Assembly: GCA_016785225.1 (NCBI GenBank)
Contig: JAFBJZ010000603.1
Location: 2,457,001 to 2,521,000 of the forward strand
Length of the DNA stretch: 64,000 nt
Reading direction: 5' to 3'
Origin: Psettodes erumei
Lineage: Eukaryota; Chordata; Actinopteri; Pleuronectiformes; Psettodidae
The position numbers and the translations under genes are program-made. The notes under the pieces were generated by a model. That model ran no database searches and was not told the origin of the DNA. It saw only the letters and a list, made by a program, of their open reading frames with translations. The stretch's first letter is position 1. Every line of letters begins with the position of its first letter. This document shows, in pieces, positions 46,301-58,640 of the stretch.

Positions 46301-49300
46301 TGCTTATTTATACCATTTATACCATTAATACTCTTATGTGACTCTTATGTGTCCCCTCAAATTAAGTACAGTAACAAAGTAATTTTCAGAAATATTTGAT
46401 AATACTGTACTCTAGATCACGAGTTTACAGAAGAATAGTAAAAAAAAAAAAGTGATGCTCCACCGTTTTTATTAAAATGCCAGGTCGTCATTGAAAATGA
46501 GAATTGGTTCTCAACTGACTTACCTGGTTAAATAAAGGTTAAATAAAATAAAAATTGTCTCAGGTGTGGGCCTTCTGCATGCACGCTCAGTTTTCAGGAC
46601 CTCTGTTTCTGAATGTAAAACAGCGCATGCTCAGATGTTTCACTTACATGGCCCTTATCGTCCATCTCGTTGTTAGTAAGTTTGACCCGGTCAAAGCTGA
46701 CGACCTGCCGCATCCACGTCTCCCCTGCGCACGGCGAGTCCGGGTGAACGTAGAGCCGGGGGGAGATGCAGGAGTGGTCCGTGTTCCCAGCCACCATCCA
46801 CTGCGAGCTGTGGTACACATACCTGCGGGGGTGTACACTGTACATGTAAGTAAATACACAAATAGGCGAATCCTTAGAGTAACTTAACACGCACACACCT
46901 GTAGCGTTTGGAGTCCACGGGCATAACGTCCATTGCGATGTAATACTGCTGGCACGGGTCCAAATTACGCACTTTGACGCGCACTGAGGGAAACATTCTC
47001 CTAAAGAGAGATGAGAGAAGAAGGGCAGGACTTTTATTAGAAATTGGAAACGACTCAGTTGTAACCAAACTTGATTAAATCCTTAAAAAAAAAAAAAAGC
47101 TTCCGTAAAACGTGTCAAAGTGCGTTTAGCCCTCATGGATTTCACATCATAAAGTGACGCAGACAGAGATCAGCCACAAAAACCTAAGGCTGAACCTTTC
47201 CTGTCTGTGGCGGCCAAGTTCAGAGGGAAGTTCAGGGACCTCGAGGGGCCATGAGGGCATCTTCACTGCCGAGATTTATAGCGCCTGTTCTCGGTAATTG
47301 AATAAACGGAACCTAGATTTCAGCAAGTAGTTATGTCCCAATAACTCATTTCTGGAAAAAAAGGAAGGGGACGCACGTGACTACCCTTCAGACTACAAAT
47401 TATTTTTTTAAACTGAAAATAAATGGAATATGTATCCAACAACATCGTAACAAGACTTCATCATATAGGCTGACTGACAGTCCTGGATGATAAAATGCGG
47501 GTCCTCGTTTACTTTTCTAATTGTCTGGAAAATACAGTTTAAGTCATTCCTAGAAAATGCAGAAAACAAAATTTTTGTTCGTTTACGTTTGACAAAGGCC
47601 ACACACAACTCGTGTGTCGTGTGAATAGGTCCTTTTGTAATCATAACACCCTTTTTTGTTCCCAAATATTAGCAGAACAACGGAAACGTGGAGGTTGCAC
47701 CACTGAAGTTCATTTCCACAATCCCAAAGTGAACAGAACACTAACGGAACTGTCGCAGATTCCAGATTTTATTAACTTATAACTGCAGAGTTCAGTGGAT
47801 TTGTTCAGGAAGACGTTTTTGCTTTAAAATTGAAAGTCACCCTCTGATTGGCGTCAGCGTGTCCAAAGCCGTTTGACACCTGATATAGGCGCACCTGTGT
47901 ACACAGAACAGTTGATGTAAATATCATGGCATATCTCATGTCACTGATAAGGACAACTCTTACCAGTGTTTTATTTACAACTGGTACTTTAACACGGAAA
48001 CTAATATTTAATCATGACGGATTGCACATGAAAGACAGTTAGGACACCGTTTTTGATAAAATAAAAGACTTAATTAAAGGACACGACCGTTTGAGCAGTG
48101 AGGCTGAGTCTGGGGCCTGCTTTAATTTTGATATGAAGACTGACTTTTGCATAGATTGTTTTTTCAGATTCTTCATTAGAAATGACCAAACACAATTAAA
48201 TAATGCTATAGAAATCTCCCCAAAGAATATCAGATTTGTGTCTTATATTTCTGTGATATTGTGATATTTTTGACAGTTTAAAATAATTAGTCTGAGCACG
48301 TACAGACCAAATGATATATTTTATACATAGACCTAGTTGCTGAAATAGTTATTGCTCCTTTTGGAGGGCAAATATCTTTGGGGTTGGGAAGTTCTCAAGG
48401 ATAGAAAAAAAGTCGGTGAAGGGAACCTCAATGCCTCTTCTTCTCTGAATGTGTTTACAAGGTTATAACAGACGACAAACTCAGTTTCTCTTAACCGGGT
48501 TTCATACCTCCCAGCTTTAGTGATGATCATCTCGGTGCCGATTTCATAGAATCTCTTCCACAGCTCGGAGCCCTGCAGCTCTACTCGAACCTCTCTGTCC
48601 GGGCGGCTGTCGCTCGCCTTTGGTTTGCTCTCCCCTCCCTCTGGGTCAGCCTCCTCAGCCCCTGACCTGACAGTCTGTCTCTGCGGGTCACAGGAGGTCT
48701 CCTCTGGCCCCTTCGGTTTTGAACCTGGTTTCTTCATCTGGCTGACTGGGTACTCAGGCAGGCCTAAAAAGTGCAAACGAATGGAACAGTGAAATGCACA
48801 GAAGGTAATCCTTGCACTATGTCATTCAAAATTCCGTATGGTTTGGCTACAGTTAAAAAAAACGATTAAATTTGAAGAAGCTTTTGATATTACCAAAAGG
48901 ATCTTGTATAAAATTTAAAAACACCACCAAAAACAACAAAAACATAAGTGCTGCTAAACTATGGCAACATGGATAATATTCAGTCCTAAATTATCTATAA
49001 TTTAATTTGATCATTGTACTGTTAAAATATAAAGTCAGGCTAAATTGTGAAAACCGAATAAGTGCATAATATAGGTCCCTGTCAGTGCGCATTGTTGTTC
49101 CACCTTGTGCGTAAAATGTATGTATGTAAAAGGAGTGAAGTGTTCTTGAAAATCCCACTCGAGTTGCCTCCTGTCTCACCGGTGAGGATGCTCGTGTCGC
49201 CGCTGGTGTCTGCAGCCGAACTTGACTCGGTTCCCTCCGACACTTTCATCCTCTTGCAGGGTTTCCCGACCAGCGCCTCCACCGAAAACGCGTGGGCACG

Positions 49301-49318
49301 GGAGCTCAGACCCTGCAT
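42617..49318 (-). CDS. tbx22: tbx22: T-box transcription factor
   Basis: Eight minus-strand exons join in frame to 510 residues (human TBX22 is about 520). TBX22 is a nuclear T-box repressor of palate and craniofacial development; human mutations cause X-linked cleft palate. Seen: an N-terminal eh1-like FSVEALV (11-17), a Groucho-binding type motif; a basic KPCKRMK; T-box from about residue 107 (VELQGSELWKRF) through RMFPSVRVKV, YVYHSSQWMVAGNTD, HPDSPCAGETWMRQ, LTNNEMDDKGH, ILQSMHKYKPRVH, FTTVTAYQNQQ to ITKLKIDRNPFAKGFRD (about 301). Then GVLDGLLESYPWR and a Ser/Pro/Leu-rich tail ending FYRYSF...HPTTNHCL, comparable to the human end. The tail and neighbourhood point to TBX22 and not TBX15/18. 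No broken exon. Confidence 0.96.
43242..43327 (-). CDS. tbx22: tbx22 exon 7 (residues 302-329)
   Basis: Acceptor TACAG; GVLDGLLESYPWRGPLSLDF through QLQ; donor GTACTG. A (CA)n tract lies just upstream in the intron. Confidence 0.94.
43343..43371. repeat. (CA)n microsatellite in tbx22 intron 6
   Basis: It ends about 15 bp upstream (on the minus strand) of the exon 7 acceptor, so on the transcript it is a (TG)n tract entering the 3' splice site. Confidence 0.95.
43583..43647 (-). CDS. tbx22: tbx22 exon 6 (residues 280-301)
   Basis: Acceptor CTCTAG; ITKLKIDRNPFAKGFRDPGRN, split Arg; donor GTACAG. End of the T-box. Confidence 0.95.
44436..44600 (-). CDS. tbx22: tbx22 exon 5 (residues 225-279)
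   Basis: Acceptor ATACAG; IILQSMHKYKPRVH through TVTAYQNQQ; donor GTAACA. Confidence 0.96.
44690..45010 (+). repeat. Teleost repeat copy in tbx22 intron 4
   Basis: 'gaggaaatttgacatttttg' followed by 'ctttaaaaaacttaaatgat' and 'cgatgaaactactggtctg' matches a fish family usually ending in ATTAATCG repeats. Confidence 0.6.
46481..46553 (+). repeat. Fish retroposon-type 3' tail
   Basis: 'aaaatgagaattggttctca' followed by 'actgacttacctggttaaat' and 'aaaggttaaataaaataaa' is a very common fish repeat end, probably the tail of a SINE or LINE; the family is not identified. Confidence 0.6.
46648..46822 (-). CDS. tbx22: tbx22 exon 4 (residues 167-224)
   Basis: Acceptor CCGCAG; YVYHSSQWMVAGNTDHS through NNEMDDKGH; donor GTAAGT. 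Central T-box DNA- and dimer-contact region. Confidence 0.96.
46899..47000 (-). CDS. tbx22: tbx22 exon 3 (residues 133-166)
   Basis: Acceptor CTTTAG; RMFPSVRVKVRNLDP through VDSKRYR; donor GTGTGT. Confidence 0.95.
47001..48507 (-). other. tbx22 intron 2
   Basis: 1.5-kb intron with no exon or named repeat seen. Confidence 0.85.
48508..48763 (-). CDS. tbx22: tbx22 exon 2 (residues 47-132)
   Basis: Acceptor TTTTAG; GLPEYPVSQMKK, a charged linker, then VELQGSELWKRFYEIGTE and ITKAGR; donor GTATGA. Confidence 0.95.
49180..49318 (-). CDS. tbx22: tbx22 exon 1 (residues 1-46)
   Basis: ATG at 49318-49316; MQGLSSRAHAFSVEALVGK through TSILT, split Gly; donor GTGAGA. Confidence 0.94.
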
Positions 49319-51169
49319 CTTGGCGAAAGATCCTGTTGTGCCAAGAGTCCTATATCCGTCTAAAACTTTAACCTCGTCCCGCTCAAGGCTCAGCGTCCCG
49401 GCTCATTCAGAAGAGAAGGGCGCAGAGCAGGCAGCAGCAGCAGGAGCACCTTAGGGAGCCCCTCTTCTCTCACGGCGGCTCCGTGACGCTGCGTAATTGA
49501 TCCGGTGCGTTCCCATGTGTTCTCAGAGACGCGCACCTTCATCCAAAATCCTTGATTATTGGCACGCCTCTCGTCCTCACCACAATATTTCCCTCTCTTC
49601 ACCTTTATCCGTTTCAATGTCTCCCCTTTCCTCTCTAACTCACAGAGGGCTTGTTCCTCTGGTTCCCCTCTGCGCGTCACGGAGAGGGAGGGAAGAGCAC
49701 AGCGTGCATTCCTCCACATGGGCCTGCGCTGCAAAAAATATCCATCCTCTCTTATACCGACATTCGTTGTTTTCCTGAAACGAATAAGAAAACCTTCCTC
49801 GAGAAGATTAAAATTATTACTTTTCTATGTCCAAAGGCATCGAGGCAATTTTCTTTATGCGTGTCATTACTTTGAAACAACGCAGAGCAAGACAGATTAC
49901 TTAATGAGTATCAACAGGTGATATCTGATCCAAGACACAATTTAATCAAGTGAATCTGAAAGTAAACAAATTTGCTTAAATTATGAAATATATTTTTAGT
50001 TTCTCCCACAAGTTTAAGTTATGTAACGAGACTCAATAAGTAACAGATATTTTTTGCAGTGTTCGCTTGGTCTCAGTGGCTTTTGCCACCGCCAGCAGCA
50101 TCTTTACGCGCGAAGTGCCACTATTGGATGAGCTGACCAGCATCAGAGAGGAGGATTTTTAGAGGTTTGTCCCTCTTTGTAATATAATTCACATCCAGTC
50201 AGTGCCCCAAAATAAAGTGTGAAATGAGTAGGCCGCAAACATATTGATTAAAGGCAATTTGATAGACTGGGTTTTAGTCGCCAACGTGTTTCATTTAAAG
50301 TTTGTGAAGCAAAATAACCCCAACCCTTTCTCTTCAGTCATTTCTTTACAGAAACAAGCCTTTTGATTGTTTCCCATGTTGCTTCCCTCCATTTAGACGG
50401 CGGATAGATAAATAGAATGAACATTTTAGAGCACCAGAGGGGGAGTACAGGCACAAATATTTAAGTCTGTTAATTCAGACCATCTGGAGGGTAAAATATC
50501 TCCACCAAACTCGCTGCATTTCTGTTGGAGCTAACATTTCCTATATTAATTTGAAGGCTTTTCCTTAAAGCGCTCTCTTGTCTCCCGTTCCTCCGGTATA
50601 GAAGTGGGATTTTTTTTCTTTTGCGGTGCCCGGTGAGGGTGTGCGCCAGTCTGGTTTTCATAAGTGCGGAGATCAGATGGAGTTTGGCGCACAGGGAGAA
50701 ACTGGGCCGTAATGACAGCTCAGGATTATTACATTACTGCTCGACATGAAATAGATCCGCTTTACACAAATAAAAGTCATCGAAGGCTCTATTTAAAATG
50801 TTTTTTAATCCCACGATATAATTGCTCTGAGGAGAAAACAAATGAGGGCTGTGTTTACGGCACGGTTGGTTTGGTTGGTGATGGAAATCTCTGACAACAG
50901 CCGGGAAATGGAGAACTATGACCAACCGGAATCACATGTTCTCTGTCATCATAACCTGTTTCAGGACCGCGGTCTGGATTTATGTTTATCCTTCCTACTT
51001 GTCGTTTTCTTCCAATACTGTAAGACAGTGCATCCCAAACACGCGGCCTGGTTTGGAGCTGTGTGAAGGAAAAAGTGCAACAGAAATAAGCGCAGTGTCT
51101 GTTTGTGTGTGCGCACACGGGCTCTTATTGAAATTAAACACCCAAGAAACTGATAGATGTGCAGTTTCC

Positions 51170-51660
51170 TTCCACACGAGTTTGAGATATTATTTTTCCG
51201 TGTTGTCTTCAGCAGTCAGCTCATAAATCTTCGTCATGGGATTATGGGATGTCAGCTGAATGATGGCGGGTGTGCAGGCCTCGCCTGGCTCCGCTAAACA
51301 CAACAGGAAGCTCCTTTTGGTTGTTTTATGATTCTTAATCCAGTGCAAATCTGCATTTGTCCTATTCAGGAATGTTTGGCACACATGTTTCCTCTTATTA
51401 AGGACAATACGCACGCTTGGCGGAAAGGAGACTCAAATCCAATTTAGCATGGGCCTCAGGTTTCCATTAATGCGGAAGTTTGATGACCAGCTGCAATTAC
51501 GCTTTCCGATCATTTTGCGCCTTCAGGCTCGCTCGCATGCTGTTGATTTTGCGTATCCATCGGCTAATTAATCCGCATTTGCGAATAATTGGTTTGCAAT
51601 TGAAACGCAGTGGTAGGCCTTTAAATGCACATCACCAGATAGATTAAAGTGAGGATTGGA
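51170..51660. promoter_or_regulatory. Candidate conserved enhancer 2 kb upstream of tbx22
   Basis: Non-repetitive, with clustered homeodomain-type motifs: GGGATTATGGGA, TTCTTAATCC, CTAATTAATCCGCATTTG, GCGAATAATTGG, and ETS-like CAGGAAGC. It lies 1.9-2.3 kb upstream of the tbx22 ATG. The texture resembles vertebrate conserved non-coding elements; conservation itself cannot be tested here. Confidence 0.4.
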
Positions 51661-51838
51661 GTGCAACACATTTATCAAGTTAACTTTAACTTTAGCTGGT
51701 GAGGGGGAAAGTCTGCTGTTTATATACCATGGCTTTTATGGATTCAATTGGTATTTTTCTCTATTTCAGTGCAAATGCTTTGTTTATGCTCTGTATCATT
51801 TGTGTTTTACTGTGACCTGATGACTGACATTTAGACTA

Positions 51839-51840
<2 letters not shown>

Positions 51841-51892
<52 letters not shown>
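51841..51892. repeat. (GT)26 microsatellite
   Basis: Uninterrupted GT to 51892, then GCGTGC variants. Confidence 0.97.
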
Positions 51893-51897
<5 letters not shown>

Positions 51898-54081
51898 CGT
51901 GTGCGTGCGTGTTTGTGCCTTCGTGTGAGTAGCTGCCGGCTGGTACCCAAACAGTAATCACGACCAGCAATAGACCCATGGTAGGCGTCTGTCTGTACTG
52001 TATGTGTGCACATGCTCGCAACTTAATGCATGTGTGTGTGTTTATAAACAGGCCTGTCTGTCTGTAACTCAGTGCTGAGTGGATGTGACGGGGCCCCCTG
52101 ATGGTTTGTTTTAAGTTGGATTTTGATGCTGAGCAGTTTGTGTGCGCGCGTTTTCGCATGTGTGTGAGGGTTATTCTGGGCATGGGCTGCTGGAGCGGAT
52201 GCCCACTCACTGCCAAATGTCAAACTTACACCACCCGTCTGCTGTGACATATGTGGAGTGTTTGAATAAAGAACGCTGTACACACTTAGTGTACTGTAGC
52301 ACTAATGGGATGTGAGTTTTCTATATTGCACTTGAATGAAGGCTCACCTGGAATACACACAGTATATACTGAGACAATGATGTGCTAATTGTTTCCAAAA
52401 TATGATCCTGCCTTTTGTGAGGATTTGAAGTAGCGTGTGAACTGCTTGCTATTTGCTGATTTTGTTACTGAGTCCTTCCACACTTTCAAGAGACAGCGAT
52501 GAAGAAGACCAGGAAGTCCAGGAAGAAGACATGGGAGCAGAAACAGAACAAAGACAAGCAGTCAAAGCTTTTTACAACATAACCAATTACAGAGTGACAA
52601 ATTCCTTTGACCCTGATATGTCATCAGCTCCATGGTGTGTGTGTGTAATGTCACATCTGCTACTCATAACCTCCTGTCTTGTCCCTGTCTCAGGGGCTAC
52701 AGCTGTTTGAGGTCCACCGCGTCTCTCAGACTGTGGAATCCCTGCAGGGATCCTCGTTGTGCAGGAACAAAGTTTCTCCACGGCTTCTGCTTCTTTAGCA
52801 GCTCTAATGGGAGAGTCAGAGAGAGGCTGATCACTTCCCTCCTTGTCTATAGGAGTCGACTGTAGGAAATGGCTGCCTCTGCCAACACAGTTGCATCTCG
52901 CACCATGATTTGCTATTGAAAGGCATCCAAATCCTCTTCTCCAATCAACTATTACTAACAGAAATGTGGGCTTAATCTCATTTGGCTGCTGCCATGATTT
53001 TTGGATGAGAAAGAGGAAAATCTCACCTGTTTAACCCCAGGGAAGCACACAAGACAATAATTTAAGATGAATGTTGTATTCTTATGCTGTGATCCGTTCC
53101 ACCAGGATGTTTCCTGCCAACATGGCCTTCATGGCATACACCATCCTGCTGCTACAGCACCAATTCTGCATCTGAAATGTTTTTCATTGGGTTTTTTTTG
53201 TTCCATTTGCTTAAAACTACCCCAAAGTACCCAGCCAGTTTAGGAAATTACTGAGCCCTTTTTTAAAAAATGAAACTATATAATCAAAGATTTACATATT
53301 GAGAAGGAACCAATAGGCTGGGAGCTGTGGAACTGAGAGCCACAGACTGGGTAGGGGAGTTGGAAAAAATATTAGGATGCGGACAAAAGCACTGTTGATT
53401 TTGGTTCTTTCATGGGAGGTGTTGGCAGTGTTGAGAATATAAAATATTGCCAGTCTCATCCTTTAAAGATATCAACACTCAGCTGCTCTCAGATCCTCGG
53501 GCAGAATGTTCCAGCAGTTTGGAGAATAAAAAAGTAAAAAGTAGCCTCACAAAATATTTTTCTCCTTCACTTCAGAACAACTAAAAGTCCTGTGCCAAGG
53601 ACCTGAAAGGCCTCTCCTGCTACATACATTAAAAGAAATGTGCAACGGTGCAAGCGCCTGTCGTGCTTAAAACATTTTTTTAACTCAGAAAACTGACAGG
53701 GACCAAATGTGGGAAGGGAAATGAGCAATTTTATGCATAAAGATCAGTTTACTTGTTATGAGAGTACCACTCAGCTTATAAAAACAGTTGGATAATATCT
53801 TCTGTGGCTCTGGAGGAGCTTTGTCGAGTCTGTGAAAACAACCATGACGATGGGATCAAAGTTATCTTTGCCTGAAAGACTTAAAATGAAATATTTAAGA
53901 GAAAGAGTGTTAAAAACTGCAAGTGCACATTTATCAGGCTATAGGGTTGTTATATAAGACATTATGTAGATGCTTCATGGAAAGTGAAGGATCCAGGGGT
54001 TTCGGAGTTTCGGCGATAAGACCGTCCTTCTGTAAAAAACAAACATCTGTGCAAACAGCCTTTATTCCATTTTCTTGTTAC

Positions 54082-54095
54082 GCGACCTCTAGTGG
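54082..54095 (-). promoter_or_regulatory. CTCF-like motif upstream of tbx22
   Basis: GCGACCTCTAGTGG is the reverse consensus at 13 of 14 positions. Confidence 0.45.
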
Positions 54096-55490
54096 CCATA
54101 GTAACTATGTTAGTAGCAAAGCGAAAAGTCAGGTGATGTAGTAAATAAAGCAACAATGTCTACTTTAGGAGGAGGTTAGAATTGATGGATGGGCCAACAA
54201 AGCACAGGACTTTTCCGCAGAAATTGCTTTTCATTTTCCCTGTGAAACCAATCCTTAATATTCTTCTTATATCCGTGACTGTTTGACAACTGTGACCACA
54301 TATCTATTATTGTAACCACGCAGAGAATGGTCCTCTGACCTTCATGAAATACTTAGGATATTGTAATCCAAACCACAATCTTCTCCTTAACCTAATCAAG
54401 TAGTGTTTGTGCCCAAACCTGACCAAGCCATGACCTTTACTGTATGTTTATAATTGTTACCCTGACGATGAGCGTCCAGCATGCTGGTGTGCTTCTACAG
54501 GTCAAATTATTGTTACCATGACAACAAAAAACTATTTTTTCATTTCGGCTGGAGGACTTGTTGAAAGTGATTTATACTAATTTTTAGTAAACTCATCCTG
54601 TCTTGTGCTGCAGACTTTTTCAGTTTTGAACCAGGACCACATCTTTCCCCAACCTTAACCAAGTGCTACAAGTGTGTATACATAATAATAAAACTGTTTA
54701 ATCATTCTTTAGCTGCTATGTCTGATATTTCATTGAATGATTGTTTATTTTAGGGAAAAGAAAAAAAAACAACAACCCTACATGACGTCTCCACTGCTTT
54801 GATTTTTATTTAGTCTACTCTGAATAAGCCAGCTTTATAGAAGTGCCATTAAACTGGGTGAAATGAGTGCTCTCTTTCTGACCCGAGTCAGCACTTGTGC
54901 AAAGAAATTTCTGCATCAATTGTGGCCAATTTATAAATTGATGAATTTCAAGCAGTAAAGCCTGAAACAGATAAAAATGCTGAGTTTAGTTTTTCTTTTG
55001 CATTGCTATCCAGCACCCTTCTTATCCCTCTGCACCCTGTTCTGTGGGTCTCTTGGCTGGCAGCGTTTGGGGAGCCTGGGCACAAGGCCTGGTACTACCG
55101 CCTTCCCCCTTCCCACAGTGTAGGAAGATTTAATGGCTCATGTGCCACGGCATCCAGCCTTTACTGGCTCCTTCTGCCTCAGCCTGGCTGGGTGGGTAAC
55201 GAGGGATGGGGGCAAGAGGAAAACAGAGGAGAGGAGAGTAACATCTCTGCCAAGATGCACCCTCCTCCTCTCACCACAAGTGTGTTGTGAATTATCTTCT
55301 CCCTCTCCCCCCTCTTTTCTCTCTTTCTCCTCCTAAGCCTTTAGTTATCCCTTGCTACTCACCCTCTTCCTATTAAACACATATAGATCTTCATCTGTCC
55401 ACAACGTTTTCACGAGGCCTGCTGTGAATCTGGCCCTATGGCACATTGATCTCACTTGTTTGGATAGCTAATTCTTTTTGATGAAAATTG

Positions 55491-55495
<5 letters not shown>

Positions 55496-55541
<46 letters not shown>
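55496..55541. repeat. (CT)23 microsatellite
   Basis: About 46 bp of pure CT, a polypurine/polypyrimidine tract. Confidence 0.97.
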
Positions 55542-55544
<3 letters not shown>

Positions 55545-58449
55545 CCCCCCTCGCTCTCTCCGACTGCCAGTAACTGTGTGGTTAATGGTTGCGGTAAAAA
55601 GAAACAAAAACAGGCGTAATTGATAATGAGAGTCAGACTCTGCATGTGAGGATCTCAGTTGAGCGTCTTTTCTCTCCTCTCGGTCTCTTCAGCTCCCTCC
55701 TCAGAGTGACGGCCCAGACAGGCGGCTCTGCCAAGCAGGACCCTGATTGAACAGGGCACCGGGATCCTCGGGGGCTTTGGGATTTGGGAATAGATCTCTA
55801 GGAATGAGAATTGTTCTTCCCAGAAGGATGTCAATGGGTGGAAAACTAATCCACATGGTGTTAGAGTGTAATTTCCTAATACCATAATGTGTAACTATAG
55901 CACATTATGCTCAGATAAAATAATGCCTAAAAGTGAACAATGCCAGCTTTCCAACATAAACACACTCTCAGATCGTTAGCTGACTGAAGTGAGAGTTTGA
56001 AATGTGTTGAGGGCTCCTCTTGGTGTTGTTAACATGCATGGTGAGGGGAAGTAGTAATTATTTCGGGGAAAGCCATCGTCCTGTGAGTGCATGTGGTGGG
56101 AAGTTGCCGAGGAACACCACAGTCACACACGTCTTTATCTGTTTTTGTCCCACTGAGCGCAATCATACAGAACGCAAATATTTTTTATCAAAGCCTCGCC
56201 ACGGTGGAGGGGAATTATTTTTAGATTGCCCTGATAAATGAGGGGTTTCATATATCTGGATGTGGTCGGGGGGGAAGAAGAGTGAAAATTTAAGAGAAAA
56301 TGGAGAAAGAGATAAAAAAAAAAATCTGGCAGAGGCACAAAAGCTTTTAAAACAACATGTGAAAAATCAGCAGTTCTTTAACAGTTAGCTTGTCATTTTT
56401 ATTTGCCTCTTTAGATGGTGGCAGCGGTTGTCTTTCAGGCCTTGCCAGCTGGGATTGGCTGCTGGCTGGAAGGCACAGGCCTGGCCCCGGTTAGCACTCT
56501 TATTATCATCACCACACACTGTAATTCACATGTCAATCACATCCCAGAGCAGCGCAGGGCCGAGGGGAGAGGGGCTGGTTAGAAGGGGCCATGACTGGGG
56601 TGATGGGCCGGGCGGGGCGGGGACTGCACACTGAATACTTCCAGCAGGCCCTAATCGGACCTTTCATTCCCTCATCCCTGCAGAATGGGCCTGGATAGGG
56701 GTCTGATTGCTTAGACAGTGCTGGCCTGGACCGGCTGTAGTAAGAATAGGAGTGACCTCTGATGAAGGTTAAACTGTCAGAGTTTGGCTGGTCCGGCCTG
56801 GCTCGAGTTAGTCTCTAGCTGGGATAGACAGCATGAACTGAGCAAAGAATGAGAATAGTGAGAATTATGTTAATCCAGAAAGAATTCTATGTTTTTAAGA
56901 CAATAGTTACAAAGATTATTATGACTGTTGAGGCTGAAGGACAGTGGGTCATACTGCAAAAGCATAGTTTGGGCAAGAAATTAAGACAACAGTTTGAGTG
57001 TATCCTCCTCTGGTTTGAGCAAGAACTGTTTTGAAAGAGATTTCCTTTTATTTCTTTGCCTCCAGTCTGGAGAAGGCCGCACAAGCGCTTCCTAAATTCT
57101 TAGCCCAGTTAAGCCTCACCTGCAGAAAAGCTCTCTGGCATCCGTTCTTAGTTGTGGTTATGTTTACACAACAAAACGACTTGGTCTGGACTCTCTGGCA
57201 GAAAGTCTTGGAGATGGATTTCTCCCGAGTGCATATATGTCCTGTTTGGTGTGAAGCGCCACAGGGATCATATGGAATATGAGCAGCACATCTGTGAGAC
57301 ACAGCATAATTGTTTTTTTTCCCTGTCACTCTGAAGTGCATGAATGCCATCCATGTGTACACAGAAAAAAGAAAGTAAAGTAACATTTACAAAGGGCCGG
57401 CAGGTAGGTTTAATATGCCCTGAGAAAACTCTTACATGTGGAAGTCAGGTTAAAGTTTGTAATGCTACAGTGACTCATCCTTTATGGTTTGCTTTTTATT
57501 GGACAGTCCTACAACAGCTGTTCAAATCGCCAAATTACAATGTCATCATTTACTCACGTGGAGATTCAAACTTGCTCTGTTCCTCATGTAGAAATTCGTT
57601 GTTACTATCTATCTACACCTACTAACCAGTGAGTGATTGATGATATCAACTGGGGAGACTTTGAATAAAGTTTCACAAAAATGATACAGTGCACTTGACA
57701 TTACAACACACACTGTACCCAGCAGCTACGAGCTCGGAGCTTCCATGTGAGAGGAGTAGGAGACCAGAAGCACGTTCGTGTACTGAGTGACAGCCGTGAG
57801 CCCCCACCCATGACTTTGGCTTTCTCTCATTGGTTAAAAAAGAAATAGGAGGGCGAGGCTCACTCAAAAACTTTAAAGGGAATATCTCTGCACTGCTGCC
57901 AGGGTGTTTAATAAGTTTGGATATGTTTTGAAACATTTTTTTAACTGACACATATTAGTCAAGAGTTATGTACTGCTTTAACAAAGGCTTGGTTAGTCTC
58001 TAATTTGAAACTATCCAGTGACAGTTACAGGGAACTTTACTCACAAATGTTGCGATACATTTACAAGTAGGCTGTGGAGCCCAACCCCTTACTATTCCAA
58101 TAAATGCCATCACTCGCGGTACACCACCTGAGAACATGAAAATGCACGTACATATTAATAGTTTCTGCCACTGATTGAGGCCAATCTCCAGGAGGAAAAT
58201 CAGAGTCATTTAACATCTTTTTAACCGTATCTGCATTGTCCCCACATGTATAGAAAAGCGTTTTCTCTTCTCTGACTTTATTCCCACCCCGAGAGACTTT
58301 CTACAGCCAAGCTTAGACACTATAATTTAAATGCTGCCGAAACGGGAACTCAAAAGACAACATGCTATTTCAATCAAAAGCCCAGTTCTTGCCCCATCAT
58401 CCGGCCTGCCAAAGCATGGTGTAACACACACACACACACACGCACACAC

Positions 58450-58640
58450 AGTCAGAGAGCTCGCCTGCCAACGTGTGGTTTGCATTCACGATGCCTTAAT
58501 GCCTTGTGGTTAGTGCTCTATCAGGGCCATGAGAAATGATTTATTAGTGGCTCCCGCCTGTATTTATAGATAATGAGCCTCCGTCAGTGTTAATAAAGAG
58601 ATCCATTCTCAGCCTGGAAACACGGCACCTCTTTAAAGGA
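58450..58640. promoter_or_regulatory. Enhancer-like non-repetitive block
   Basis: Complex sequence between simple repeats with 'gccttaatgccttgtggtta', 'gaaatgatttattagtggct' and 'tatttatagataatgagcc'. It contains a Runx-like TGTGGTT and HOX-type TTTATTA. Speculative. Confidence 0.3.

Larger units (their letters stand above)
44601..46647 (-). other. tbx22 intron 4
   Basis: A 2-kb AT-rich intron. It contains two transposon-derived repeats (44690-45010, 46481-46553) and an open frame at 45943-46341 that matches nothing I recognise. Confidence 0.8.

Noticed and set aside
45943..46341. 132-codon open frame in tbx22 intron 4
   Set aside because: Lies antisense in an intron among repeats, has no recognisable motif or splice partners; could be a decayed transposon piece but I cannot support that.
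53100..54160. Possible LINE/SINE-derived stretch
   Set aside because: Some wording ('ctggaggagctttgtcgagt') resembles fish repeats, but I could not identify ends, tail or reverse transcriptase motifs.
57670..57990. Possible short interspersed element
   Set aside because: Texture resembles a fish repeat but no box A/B, tail or target duplication could be found.
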